DNA of 64,000 bases from contig JAJTWR010000448.1 in NCBI GenBank assembly GCA_021613335.1, positions 684,501 to 748,500 on the forward strand. Direction: 5' to 3'. Source of the DNA: Whitmania pigra. Lineage: Eukaryota > Annelida > Clitellata > Hirudinida > Haemopidae. Below are positions 33,122 to 47,233 of this stretch, piece by piece. The position numbers and the translations under genes are program-made. Within the stretch, counting starts at the first letter, position 1, and every line of letters begins with the position of its first letter. The notes under the pieces were generated by a model. It did no database searches, was not told where the DNA came from, and saw only the letters and a list, made by a program, of their open reading frames with translations.

Positions 33122-33688
33122 GTTAGGAAACAAAGTTACAAAGCTTAGAGGTAGACGATCATTTCTACAGCTAGTAGATTAACAATCGGGACTTCGAAAG
33201 CACATCAATATTCATTCACTCGTATTCATAGCCATTTATACGAAATGTTGATAATAAATTTATGAGCTTATTAGTTATTATTATAAAAAAAAGCATTCAG
33301 TCCTATTCACCAGTTATGAGGTGGAAAATTACACCATGCCTGGCCACCGGACAAACACACCCATAAGTTGTTTAAATATTTGAACAAGCAATATGTTTAA
33401 TTGTGTATTACGCCATAAGAGTCAGGGGCGCTCAACCATTTGTATAGCGCCGCATCCTAAGGGCGCTTTGTGGCGTTGCAAGATGGGTCGGGAATACGAC
33501 TGTTGCTTTTACCGTCGTTTGAAGGCACGCTACCTCTCAGCTAACTTGCACTCCTTATCTCACAGCTATCAATTAATGAACAAATTTTTGTTCGAATAGG
33601 TTGTGAAGACACTATCAAAGAATGTTCCACCCTTTTTTTGCAATAAAAACTTAATGGTTCATTGCTTGGTTATAACATTATTGTAACA
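33122..33688. other. Intergenic spacer after the U1 triplet
   Basis: No gene recognised. Its far end carries the target site AACATTATTGTAACA of the next micro-insertion. Confidence 0.3.
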
Positions 33689-33747
33689 AAGTCCAAATCA
33701 TCTGAGTTATGCAACGGACTATAATCAAATAAATAAATAAATAAATA
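33689..33747 (+). mobile_element. Ultra-short non-LTR retrotransposon 3' end, copy 2
   Basis: 59-bp insert (AAGTCCAAATCATCTGAGTT ... CGGACTATAATCAAATAAAT with further AAAT units) bounded by a perfect 15-bp target duplication AACATTATTGTAACA (33674-33688 and 33748-33762). The tail repeat, variable target duplication and extreme 5' truncation are marks of target-primed reverse transcription. Confidence 0.85.
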
Positions 33748-33921
33748 AACATTATTGTAACATTGCATGGGCTTCTATTTACCATTCTCATTTAGAAATG
33801 TTAAATTTTTAAAAGAAATAAACTTTTAACAAAAATTTAACCAAAACATTTATTATTATTATTGTCATCGAATGGAAATGCACTCATATTTTAACTGAAC
33901 GCATTTATTAAATTATAAATT

Positions 33922-34751
33922 ATTAAATTTAACCTCAAAACTAAAAATCTCACGCCATTGGAATGAATTTATACCCTCTGTAATCGCAAAAAACAGCTTT
34001 TCTTCTAAATATATTTTAGGGCTGTACTCTATAATGTATAAAGTGTTGAAATGAGTCACAGCTGTTGGCAGATAATCGTCAGGATTTACATCAGACGATT
34101 TAAGACTTACTGTGAGTTTTGGTTCCAGAGCAGCCAAACCCCCAACTGGCAATCTTGGTGTGCTTGTTGCGAATTGCAGAAAACTTCTTTGATCGCTCGC
34201 AGATAGCGATGATAGAACTTCGAATAGGTACTGAACTACAGATGCGTCTGGGTCGATTTCATCAAGGACGGAGTTATTTTTCAGATATCCCACGGTCCAT
34301 TGTTCTTTAATAAAACCGCAAAATATTTGATCGTATTCGTGAGGGTAGAAGTAACGCACGAACCAATGACTGACACGACTGACTACAAGACCAAATCCAT
34401 TACGAACTTCTTTTATACTGTTATGGGGGTTCTTGTACAACACCCACCAGGTGAGCAACTTCAGGTATTTTCCAGGTTGTCAATGCTTAATAATACTTCG
34501 CTTCCACCCTCCTCCATCTCGACCTCTGGATAACCTGGAAGCGTGAAATTTACGCAGAGATCTTCAAAAGAACAACCATCGCACCCTATTTTGGACATGG
34601 CCTGCACTTTCTCTTCAACCGAAAGTGTTTCATTGCTCTCGATGCTCCATTTTTCTCTCAAGGCATTCACGAGACTTTCGACAAAATTATAAATGGATGG
34701 CATCACGTACTTGACATCGACGAGCGAAAGTTGCTGAGCATTGATGAACAA
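33922..34751 (-). pseudogene. HECT E3 ligase pseudogene, TRIP12/UPL3-like
   Basis: Encodes most of a HECT domain of TRIP12 type: CSFEDLCVNFTLPGYPEVE, EEGGSEVLLSIDNLE, then HWFVRYFYPHEYDQIFCGF, FLQFATSTPRLPVGGLAALE and VNPDDYLPTAVTHFN. One base is missing after the 'NLE' codons (near 34461), which shifts the frame so that the two halves lie in different frames. The catalytic Cys of the family's 'TCVNYLKLP' is His here (THFNTLYII). No introns, no upstream domains. It is therefore a processed, catalytically dead remnant sitting between U1 genes E and F. Confidence 0.87.
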
Positions 34752-35133
34752 ACATTTGATGTGATTATTTTACATTTAATTTAGTTTTTTAATTTTTACA
34801 ATAAATTTTATTGAATTGTTTTGATGAGTTTTATGTTTTGACGGGGTTGTTTTGGAGGAGCTATTAGGACGGGGTGCCCAATTTTCAATTTGACAAGAGT
34901 TTTAATAATAGTTTCTGTTGATTTAAAAGTTTAGGGTTTTTATTCTTGTTGTTCCAGTAATGGCAACATTCTTAGTACGTCCTGTTCGCGACGCAACGCT
35001 GGAAAAACCTTTTAAAGAAACTCTACATAAATTGGTTTTAAAAAAATCTGCTGAGATTCAATGGCCATCTACTTAAGAACCTAAAGAATACGAACAGAAT
35101 TTGTATTTTCATAAATATACATAAAACACGCGG
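34752..35133. other. Duplicated flank of the variant U1 gene
   Basis: From about 34950 the sequence is a diverged copy of the region before gene B (from about 31105: CCAGT(A/G)ATGGCAACATTC, CGTCCTGTTCGC). So genes B and F were duplicated together with at least 200 bp of upstream DNA. Confidence 0.8.
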
Positions 35134-35151
35134 AACACCTCTGCCAGTGTA
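35134..35151 (+). promoter_or_regulatory. PSE-like box of U1 gene F
   Basis: AACACCTCTGCCAGTGTA, the same as gene B, starting 58 bp before the U1 start. Confidence 0.65.
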
Positions 35152-35191
35152 GATTAGGCTAGACAAAAGCTATGAAAACGCATGAGACGAC

Positions 35192-35356
35192 ATACTAACC
35201 TGGCGCAGGTGATAGCCGTGATCACCAAGGCGGCTCGCCCAGGGGGAGATTGACCTATTGCACTTAGGGTCGGTTGAACCCTGCGATTACCCCAAATGTG
35301 GGTAACTCGGGCGCATGATTTTTGAGTGTAGGGAGTTGCGTCCGCGCATTTCCCTG
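35192..35356 (+). ncRNA. RNU1 variant: U1 snRNA variant gene F (A6 5' end)
   Basis: 165-nt U1 variant with 5' ATACTAACCTGG, matching gene B throughout except two visible substitutions (A in the stem II loop end, A at the base of stem IV). All helices, the U1A loop, the Sm site ATTTTTG and the TCCG tetraloop are kept. A second intact locus with the same A6 argues against a chance mutation. Confidence 0.93.
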
Positions 35357-35398
35357 TGTTTTAAATAAATGTAACTGGTAGTGGGAATATTAGAGAAG

Positions 35399-35450
35399 TC
35401 CAAATCATCTCAGTTATACAAAGGACTATAATCAAATAAGTAAATAAAGG
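35399..35450 (+). mobile_element. Ultra-short non-LTR retrotransposon 3' end, copy 3
   Basis: GTCCAAATCATCTCAGTTAT followed by CAAAGGACTATAATCAAATA and AAGTAAATAAA; third copy of the family seen at 30109 and 33689. A short ATTAGA repeat on both sides may be the remnant of the target duplication. Confidence 0.65.
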
Positions 35451-35755
35451 AGTATTAGATCTTACGTTCACATAAGGTTTTTTTTGCTCGATGTAATTTA
35501 TTATTCGTAATATTTTCTTAGCTATTTCAAATTAGTTAGTCAATTGTGACCGATGCCTAAACAAATTAGTTTCATTTCAAAATGAATCCTAGATTATTTT
35601 TAAAAAATCGAATTACAAATTTTAAAACAACTGAAAATATTTGTCATAAATAATTGTTTTAAGAATCCAAATTATTTTCTGGTCAGCGTTCGTTTATGAA
35701 ATTAAAATTAATATGCGGTTACTAATGACTGTTTAAAATTCTCACATTCACGAGA

Positions 35756-35773
35756 AACACCTTCGCTAGTATC
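35756..35773 (+). promoter_or_regulatory. PSE-like box of U1 gene G
   Basis: AACACCTTCGCTAGTATC starting 57 bp before the U1 start. Confidence 0.65.
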
Positions 35774-35812
35774 AGCCACGGCATACAAAAGCTCTGTGAT
35801 TCTGTATCGGTT

Positions 35813-35976
35813 AAACTTACCTGGCGTAGGTGGTAGCCGCGATCAAGAAGGCGGCTCACCCAGGCGGAGGCTGATCCATTGCACCTCGGATTAGCTGAAT
35901 CCTGCGATTACCCCAAATGTGGGTAACTCGGGCGCATGATTTTTGAGTGTTGGGAGTTGCGTTCGCGCATTTCCCG
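35813..35976 (+). ncRNA. RNU1: U1 snRNA gene G (canonical 5' end)
   Basis: 164-nt U1 with 5' AAACTTACCTGG, close to gene C, with a 3' end CGCATTTCCCG and a new 3' flank. Genes F and G mirror the order variant-canonical of genes B and C, as if the pair was duplicated around the HECT pseudogene. Confidence 0.94.
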
Positions 35977-36527
35977 GTTGAGAAGTAAAGTTATAAATTG
36001 TAATGGTAGAGCTAGACTGTCACTTTTACATCTCGTTAACAATCTTCACTTCCTAAGCACATCTGTAAATTGATCATGTTCATAGTATTGTACCTTATCC
36101 GAAATCTCGCTAATAGAGTTCGGAAGAAAGTCTGATATACTCATTAGTCCTTCGGTAATTGAATTGCAATGTAATGTATTTATCTGAACAAGATTATAAT
36201 TTAGATAAATATCATCACACTTTGAGAACCGCTGCTTTAAGATATTTCAATAATTGTCAATATGTTATTTCATTAATAAACTTTACAATAGAAGCAACTA
36301 ATAAGAATAAAATAGGGGCATCAGTAACTGTGCCAATGGTACTTGTAATTTAAAATTTTGATTAAATAAATTTATAAAATACTTTTAATCATGCATCTAA
36401 ATGACATATTCATAATCTTTCATTGGTTTTTTAGAAACTCTTTCAAAACAATAACATTCTGTTATATTAAAGAATTCTACATTATATCATACAATTTGGA
36501 ACAATTCCAATTGAACTAAAATCAGTT
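35977..36527. other. Spacer between the U1 array and CCDC97
   Basis: AT-rich, no gene recognised. Its right end should hold the CCDC97 promoter and 5' UTR. Confidence 0.35.
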
Positions 36528-37837
36528 ATGGCTTCCACATCCGAGCTAAGAAGAAATTTAATTCTTAGGATTGTTGCCGATCCCAGAGCCTTTTTTAAGA
36601 ATCAAACGCGCGATGAACCAGATTTAACTGACGACGAAAAATATTCGATAGCCGATCATCTTTTTGATTCGTCTCCGGCGAAATTCCTGGGTAAGTTGGG
36701 AATTTATTTTCTACGATTATGACTTGTTTAATATGTCTATATTTTGATGTTAAATTTATTATTTGCAGAAAGATATGGAAAGTTTCTAATATCAGATGAC
36801 TTGCCATGCCTTAACTCTATGCCTTCAAACGACCTGACAGAAATCTACAAGAAACAAGTTCTCAGTCGGTTGTCGCAGAAACCGAGCAAGTCGTGTGCGA
36901 GAAATCGGAGATACAAGAAGATGCTGGAGTTAGTGGAGGAAGGCGAATACTTCAGTGAAGAGGAAATGAAGAGAAGAAACCCTCTGATGTACGAGCGTAT
37001 GTTGGGCAAGTTCCTCGATGGCAGCACGATGCACTGCAAGCCCATGACCGGAGAAAATGTTCTGACCTCCTTTTGCTTGAGCCACCTAGAAAGCATACAA
37101 AACAATGAATTGTACCAGAGACAGCTGGAGGAGGAGGTGAGTTTAGCATCATTATCACAGTCCAATGATATACATCTAATAATTGTGTAATAGTTAACTG
37201 GCCATAATTGTCATTACTCTCTTATCTTGTTTTCGCAACAACGAATCTAATGCTTCAGTTCTCAGTTTTAATTAGCTTTATTTTGTTTTTATTTTTAGGA
37301 GCGTCAAATGGATTGCGAAGAAGAAGAGGATGATGATGATGAAGAGGACGATGATGGTGATGATGATGAGGAGAACGAAGAGGAGAAAGAAGTTTCTGAT
37401 AAAGAATTCCTCCAAAAAGAATTTGCAGTCATCATGAAGGAACGGTTCTTGCAAGGACTCGACGAAAACATTGACTACGAGTAAGTAACCCTTCTGGTTC
37501 GTTATTAATTGTTAATTATTAATTCTAAGATGTTATTGACCTTTTATCATCTACTTAATATAAGTAATTCACAGTAAATTTTAATTATTACATTTGCTAG
37601 AAAATTTCTAGTTAAATGCCATCACTGAAACGATCGCATTGGAACCGTGCAATTGTGATTATCTTATTCTTATTGACAATTTTTTTTTTTCGTTTCAGGA
37701 AAATCGACAACGATGAGAGGCTTGACTCGATAGACATGATGAACCTCGACGCACAGGACAAATATTTCGACGAAGATGTGGATTATAGCGACGACGGCGG
37801 AGAGAATAGGAACAATGATGGAATTCAAGATTATTAG
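36528..37837 (+). CDS. CCDC97: CCDC97 orthologue (4 exons)
   Basis: Small acidic nuclear protein; the human protein is associated with the SF3b/U2 snRNP. Exons: 36528-36690, 36769-37136, 37299-37480, 37699-37837, giving 283 aa. Family landmarks: RYGKFLISDDL, RNRRYKKMLELVEEGEYFSE, EEMKRRNPLMYERMLGKFL, a Glu/Asp-rich block (about 182-210), EFAVIMKERFLQGLDENIDY, and the end LDAQDKYFDEDVDYSDD. Donors are GTAAGT, GTGAGT and GTAAGT, the most conventional set of any gene here. Human CCDC97 is longer at the N-terminus. Confidence 0.93.
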
Positions 37838-39743
37838 CTAGCTAACGGTTTAATAAATTAGTTTACTTAGAAAGTCAGATGTTGATATGCAATTTCCTAC
37901 TAGTTTTAAATTACTGATATCTTATATGATGACAGTCCTCTGTCTGTGGCATTGTTGTATGTCTCAGTAATTAAGGGAATTATTTTGGACACAGGAACTG
38001 CAATTTGGTTTGGAAATTATTCAGACATGTAAACCTAACATGTAAATGAAATCAGAATAATAAAAGCTGTAAAAATGCAATAATTGGTCGCATGGCACAG
38101 ACCATTCAATCTTTTTGTTACCAGAAGTGTGCATTTGCATCGTTTTCCAACAATTTTTGCCCGGCAAAGACGGACTGGTTTTCGTCGGGGTTTCTTACCA
38201 CAAATGTAAACTGGTAGCAAGACAAACGGCCAGATAAATCTGCCACTAGGAGCATCACTTGGCAGACACCTTTGACCAAAACTTTTCATCCCACGACCAG
38301 CCAGAATAATACGAACACTTTATGGCGGCCATAGTTCCCCTAACGCCAACCAGAAACTATCACCTTGGTTTCCCCTGCCAATGAAACTTTTGGCATCACG
38401 TCTCACAGATAAATTTTAAACTCTGTTTGTAATTAAGTTATAATCATAATCACATGTAATTAGGTTGAACTTGTGATGGCCAATAATCCATCGACAGATC
38501 CATGTGTCTGCCCAGAAACGAGCAACCAATCAGAAACGACAACAAGCACAATACAGTGACCAATGAGAGATGCAGTAGTAGTACTACAGATGACACTGAC
38601 CCAGATGATGATGGTGACGGAACACAAGAGCCATGAAGATGGTGATAAAACCGGACGAACTTATATTATCATTCCCATCGCATAGAACAAGTAGCTGGTT
38701 TAAAATGCAGAGTGCGAGAAAATCTTTGAAAAAAACTTAACTTGCAATAATAATAATAATAAAATCAATAATGATTTAAATTCCTCCTTAATTGAAAGCA
38801 TCTACTAAAAGTTAGAGCAGAATGAAAATGTGCACGCACAACTTCTGAGGTTCAAGGTCAATGTAACCTAAACAGTCCACTTGCACTCATGACCAGCTCA
38901 GTTAAATTGCAATGATGACGACGACGATGATGAGTATAATAATAGATGAAACACTATACTAAGGTATTTACTATTACAAGCCAGATCACATGACCTGCTC
39001 AGCCAACATCATCGTTGATAAGATGAAACGGCAACAGGAAGCTGTCATTACAAGTCATTGTCAGCGTGCGTGCGATGCAGATGGTTGTACCAATTATTTG
39101 CAACGTGCACTAAACTTACTGACGACCATCTTGAGCAGCACAACCATACCAAAAGTCTTTACTCAGACATCAACACAATCATTGTCATTCGACTCATTAG
39201 CATATTAAATTCGATCAGCACTCTCTATTTGAACTTCCATTAAATGTAAAACTTAAATTAAAATTAAAAATTAAATGAAAAGTTGGTGATGACGTGTCGA
39301 TGAAAAATTAACTGGAAAGAGAAATTTTTGATGACAACAAACTACGTCAAATGGCGACATGGCAACGAAGGCGATAGACAACCTTGACGACAAATGAGTT
39401 GTTGCCATAGGCGACGACTAAAAGGAAGGTGAGGACAAAACGTTCAAGGACCGATAATTCACGGTTCGAGCCATTCAACCCCATCAATCTTAACAACTGC
39501 ATTGGTTATAATAATAATAATAATAAGGACGACTACAATGACAAACAAACTCTGTAATCATAGCGACAAAGTTTTTAATCAAATCAAGAGTGCCGATAGT
39601 AACAATACATTATCATGTTGTCAATCTCATCATCATCATCATCATTGCCACCACCACTTCCATCATTATCATCACCGCAGCAAGTGCCAATGGGAATCAT
39701 CCCCTGGAGAGGGGGTAATCGACCACGGGTCACCCGAAGTTCC
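37838..39743. other. Convergent 3' region of CCDC97 and ARF
   Basis: Holds the 3' UTRs of the two convergent genes. A minus-strand 84-codon frame at 38035-38289 has a basic, Cys-containing sequence but no recognisable domain. Short AAT and ATC tracts lie near 38748, 39505 and 39628. Confidence 0.4.
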
Positions 39744-42090
<2,347 letters not shown>

Positions 42091-42807
42091 GGCTTTAAAA
42101 TGTAATCAACACTGGAAAAATCTCAAACAAAAAACCGTTCGTCTCAATTTAATTTTATAGCGCAACTTTTTAGACTGCTTTTAACCGCAGAGCAAGGTAA
42201 AGGCTGCCACGTCAAATTTACTTGGTCAAAAGAAACAGGTCGTCACTTCCTCACTTGCAACCAGTGCTGCACTAAGCTAAAAAAAATAATAAAATCAAAA
42301 GAAATTAATTTTTTTAAACAAAAAGTATGTAATTTATTTATTGTTTTTTATAAATTAGTAAACAAATGTGTCTGTTTTTGAAAAATAAATTATTTCAAAA
42401 ATAATTAAGTTTTTAACTAGTATAAAATTTGCTGTAAAATAATTATTTAATGATTTTTCCAGACTTTATTAAGAATAAAACGCGCGCACAATGTTCACCT
42501 GTGCATTGATCAATACAACTTTTGTAGTTTCGGCATATATGTAATTAATGCTAAAAGTTAAAAAAAATAAAAAAATAACATTATTATTATATTAAGTAAA
42601 ACTTATGCTAAATTTATTTGAACGTACTTTATCACCTACTATACACTGATAAGTGTTTCTGCTATTATTCATGACAGACTTAATGAATGTTCCCTGCCAA
42701 GAACAATGAGTGTGTCTATTAATAGTTTTAACTGACATGATTGGAATTTAAAAATTTACGTGCCTCCGTCTTTAGCGTGCAAGTGAAGTATATTAACAGT
42801 TCAGGAC
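42091..42807. other. Divergent promoter region of ARF and the taperin-like gene
   Basis: 717 bp between two genes that diverge from it. No TATA box stands out, and no other gene is visible. AT-rich. Confidence 0.45.
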
Positions 42808-45313
42808 ATGCCTATCTCATCTAGTCAACAGAAAACATCTAGTACTTTGAATAATGACACAAAATATAGTCAGCATAAAGTCCCAAAATGGAAAGCTGCC
42901 CTTCTGGAGAAAAAACGTTCAAAATCAGAATTTCCACAATGGAAACAGGAAATTATAAAGAGAAAGAAGGTGCTTGATCAGGAAAGCAACCTCAATGCCT
43001 ATGGGAGGTTATCAATCAACAGGAAGTCATATCATTCATCCGTACCATGTTTATCCACTTATCAAGATGAAGACATTTACGAGGAAATTAATGAGAGAAT
43101 TGTTCCAATCAATATCAACCCGATCGTTCTTCTAGATCAAGAAAAACGTAGGTCTCTAAATCTTGAAGAACGGAACAATTTGATGCTCAAGAAACTGAGT
43201 CATGAGATTTATAGAGAAAACAGACTCAGTGGAGAAATGGAATATGGAAAAGGTTTTGTTGGAAAGCTACTGAAGAAATTCAATAGTCTATTAAATATCA
43301 CCAGCTTTGACAAAAGTTCCTTCAAAATTGTTTATGATGAAGATTGTAACAAAAGCAGAAACAAAGATAGAAAAGACGTCAGCAAAACAAACGACAAAAA
43401 TGGTCACGATGAGAAAGATCAACTTTCAGATCGTGATTTGAGGGATTTTGCTGTGGTTCGAGCTGAGAATAAAACCTCTGAGAACAATGGCAAGCCGGCG
43501 ACAACAACATCACGAGAAGGATACAACCTAGCCAAGAGCGTTATGAATGGCAACAATTCACTACTTGGCAGTAACAGGCCTACTATAAAAGTTGATAGCT
43601 TTCAAAAGAAGCCACATGCAGAAGGCCAACAATTTGAAAATGTATTGTCAGGCTCTGTTGCTGTAAATGATCAGTTTTGTGGTGACAATATTTATGAAGA
43701 AATATCCATTCCCAGAGCCACCGTTCGTTGTCTGAGGGATTCGACTGAAGAGGCTGAAGAATTTCCCAGGCAGAACCAAGTCAAAGAGACAAAGTCAGTT
43801 TTTGAGAACTTTGCAGGCAGGATTTCTGGAGAGTTGTCAGGTTTTGTTGAAAAAGACATGAAGTCATTGAGCAGATTGGGAACCAATTCCAAGTTTTATG
43901 GAGGATTGGATGCCAAAAAGACTTCGAACAACCTTTATGAGAATCCAAAGAAGAACCTCCCTGACATTCTTCTGTCAAACTCACCACCTCAAAATGGCAC
44001 CAACACACCTGTTGATAAGTCAAGAACAACTGCTAACAACAAGAACAAAGATTCTGTTGCAAATAACAAGAGTAAATTTTCTTTGAAGAAAAACTCGGAC
44101 ACAAAAGAAAATAGCAAGACAAAGGTTACATTGAATGATAAAACTGTCACGAGAGAGTCTAACTTCTCTGCAAATGGATCTGCCCTTACTCAATCAAATA
44201 CCAACTCATCCACTTTCTCTTCTTCGACAAAAACAAACAGGCCCGGTTCTCTTTTGGTTCGACCTTCTTCGAACACCCCGACAAGCATGCAGGGACTCCG
44301 GCCGTATAAAGACATCAGGGCGCCCGACCTCGGTCGACCTAGCGACCGCTCGCCTCAGTGCAGCACCATTGATTCAAAGCCTCTGAGCTCATCGTCGTCG
44401 ATAGCAACCAATGGAGATAGAACTTCAGTTTCCCACAAATCAGATGTCAAGACGTTCGGTCCTGAAAGTTTTGTGATTTCTGAAGGCGAAAAGGTTCCCG
44501 TGACAAACATCGACAGCGTCCTCGAAGATCAGATTCCCTCCGACGACAAGTCCGAGTCGAGCGGTCGACAGACGACAATCGTGACCAAGGCAACCATCAA
44601 GCTCAATCATCATCATCCTTCTTCTCCTCATCACACCCCTCACAATGGATTGACCTCTTCGTCGCACTATTCCCACGTGAAATCTCTGCTGCTCGATTCT
44701 CCGAGGTCGCCGAGCGCGGAATCGGCAGAGAAGGAAGGTTCTGAGCCAAAAGAGGATGACACGACGGAAAATCCGGAAGCCGGAGTGGACTTTGTTGGTG
44801 AAGGAGTCATACATAAGAAATCGGCCCTCACAAAATCCAAAAGACCAAAGAGGAAGATGGTTGGTCTAATAATGGATTTTAATATGAGAATTATGTTATA
44901 TATTATAATAAATTCATAAGTATGTCTGAATGAGAATCATTTTGTTGATTCTGTCTCAATTCTACCAAACAACTGATGCCAGTCAGTCAAATGTAAAAAA
45001 AAGCAACTTGAGAAACTATAAAATAATTACAAAAGATAAAATTGTGGAAAGTTAAAAATAAATTAAAATTAAAGACATTTATGGAATTCTGTCATTCATC
45101 TTTCTCCTCAGTCTGTGACCTTCCTTGACCCTGAAACTGATGCTCAGATCTTTGAATACCCTGCTGAGGAGGATTACTCCGGTCCCAGTGGCACAAGTGA
45201 CTTCATGAAGCCATCATCTGAAAGTTTCAGTGAGTGTCACATTGATATTGCAGTGTTACCATTGATTATCAATTGACCAATTACTCCAACAGTCATTAAT
45301 CACATTCTGTATG

Positions 45314-45366
<53 letters not shown>

Positions 45367-45637
45367 TCGTTAAAGTTTTGTTCATTTCTGTGGAAAATAT
45401 AATTATTGCTTTATGATGAAAGTCTCCTGAAAACTCAGTTTTATAATCTCAGGTCATCTGAGCAACTACAGGTCGAAAATGCACGTAGATTTCGAGTTCG
45501 GTTCCAACCAAGAAGATGTTTACAACTTTACGACCAATCACAAGACTTCGAAAGTTGAAGAAAATGGAGACTTTGTTACAAATCCACCCATTTCTGGTCC
45601 CTGGTCGAGTTCTATGAGTCTAGATTTGATGTTTTAG
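42808..45637 (+). CDS. Taperin/phostensin-family protein (3 exons)
   Basis: Exons 42808-44859, 45112-45229 and 45453-45637 give 784 aa. The N-terminus has two W-K modules, VPKWKAALLEKK and FPQWKQEIIKRKK, like the actin-associated N-terminal motif of phostensin and taperin. Two DIYEEI/NIYEEI motifs (about 90 and 297) resemble tyrosine-phosphorylation or PIP-type sites. The central 400 residues are Ser/Asn/Lys-rich and disordered. The C-terminus SVTFLDPETDAQIFEYPAEE corresponds to the family's PP1-docking 'ISF...FEYPSE' motif, although the basic residue sits three positions before Val. Without splicing exon 1 would read 19 more codons to a stop. A role at actin and PP1 is inferred from family only. 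Confidence 0.78.
45316..45365. repeat. (ATT)n microsatellite, taperin-like intron 2
   Basis: About 16 ATT units. Confidence 0.95.
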
Positions 45638-47233
45638 ATTTAGACGTTTGGCTCACTGTTTTTCATGATTTTATGAAAGTTCGTGGGCCTAGCTTTTTAC
45701 ACGTGCTGAGATATTAATGTAGAATGGTTAATGGTTACAACCCCAGCAGTGCTTCCTGAAGTTGAAATGTGGAATTTACAAGATTTTTTTACTAATTTTA
45801 AGATATTTCAGTAGTCACTTCAGGCAGGTTGAATACAGCGTAAACACGGCCCGAACGATGTGTGAATGAATGGCCAAAAGATCCCATTCATAGTTAAAAG
45901 CAAATGTGTTAAGATCATGATTGATTATCTCACAAATATTTACTTCATGAATTTTGTTCTCTTTCTTGAAACTGTCTCTCTTCCTTGTTAAACTCTACAA
46001 ATTTAATTTTATATAATAACTTTGAACTTTATAGTATTTAGAATTATAAAATTATATTGATTTATTGATTTTCCATGACATATTTGTTTCATTGCCTTTT
46101 CAATTCCTGATACATGAGGATTTACAATTCAGTAAAATTTTATGTTTTATGATTTGCACTTCTTTTTTTTGGACCATTTTGATTCGTGTTGTTACTACTG
46201 GAGAGACGTTGTTCTCGGCAGAGACAAATGATTGCATCCTTCCATGTCATTCCATCCATTGAAGTTTTCAGGTCGAGTTCAATTCACAGTTTGATGGTTT
46301 CCAGCCATATTTGTTTTATTTGTTTTATTTTGTCATAGAAATTGTTAAAATCCTATGTGTTTAGAAATGTTTAAATTATTATAGCTTTTTATGAATACAT
46401 TAAATGGATGTATTTTTGGACGCTGTTCTTCTTATTATGTTCTTTGTCTTGAATGATTTTTGAGGTTTCAATATTTGTCGACACTAAACGCATGCATTTT
46501 GTGCGCACATGAGTTCTAGAATGTTGTTCAGTTGTAACCTGTCTGCAAGTTCTCTTCCATACTTTTGTACTTTGGGCAAGAAAAATTCCAATTGTTCTCC
46601 AATGCCATAACATTATTTGCACAGAAGTCATTAGAAAATCAATTTTGTAACACTGTTTCAAAAGTTATTTAAGCTGTCATGTCAGACAAGATTGCAGTAT
46701 AGCGTCATGGCAGAAAGGAAGTACATTTCATGAAGTGACTTTTGACAATTTATTTGCAAATGTTTTAACATGTTCGATCTTTTTCTTACGTTCCTATGTA
46801 GTTGTATTATTTTTTAACGTTTATTAATCAACCGTTTGTTAGGTATTAAGCTACAGTTGCATTGCAATTTCAATCAGGTGGAACAACGGACTGAAAGCGT
46901 TTGTGCTCTTACCTTATGACCTGTATGACCTAACGACTTTTTTCGTAAGATTTCGACATCACCATCTCAAAATATTTTGTTTAAAAATTCTTAAGATGGG
47001 TTTGTTTTACTTTTTAATTCTTTTTATCAACAGTAAAATGGTTAATAATAAGAAGTTAATAATAGGTAAATTGTTATAGGCTATAAATTAGCTTTAATGG
47101 ATTATAAAGTGTGCAAAACCAAATTACTTATTGCCAATCTGCTTCCTTATTATGGTTTCATTATATTTTATATGTGGTAACTACAGTTACTGAATTCGAA
47201 GCACTAAATACGACATTCTTACATGGGTAGAAC
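45638..47233. other. 3' UTR and flank of the taperin-like gene
   Basis: T-rich DNA after the stop, without recognised genes. Open frames at 46065-46262 (+) and 46389-46661 (-) have no family features. Confidence 0.4.

Noticed and set aside
30423..35976. The repeated 165-bp blocks as a transposable element or satellite
   Set aside because: They align end to end with U1 snRNA including all stems, the Sm site and a promoter box at fixed distance.
38035..38289. 84-codon basic, Cys-containing frame between CCDC97 and ARF
   Set aside because: Looks superficially like a small secreted peptide but lacks an N-terminal signal and regular Cys spacing. It lies where two 3' UTRs converge.
42808..44919. 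Exon 1 of the taperin-like gene as a complete 703-aa intronless gene
   Set aside because: The last 19 codons are AT-rich intron. Splicing at 44859 joins in frame to the conserved SVTF...FEYP exon at 45112.
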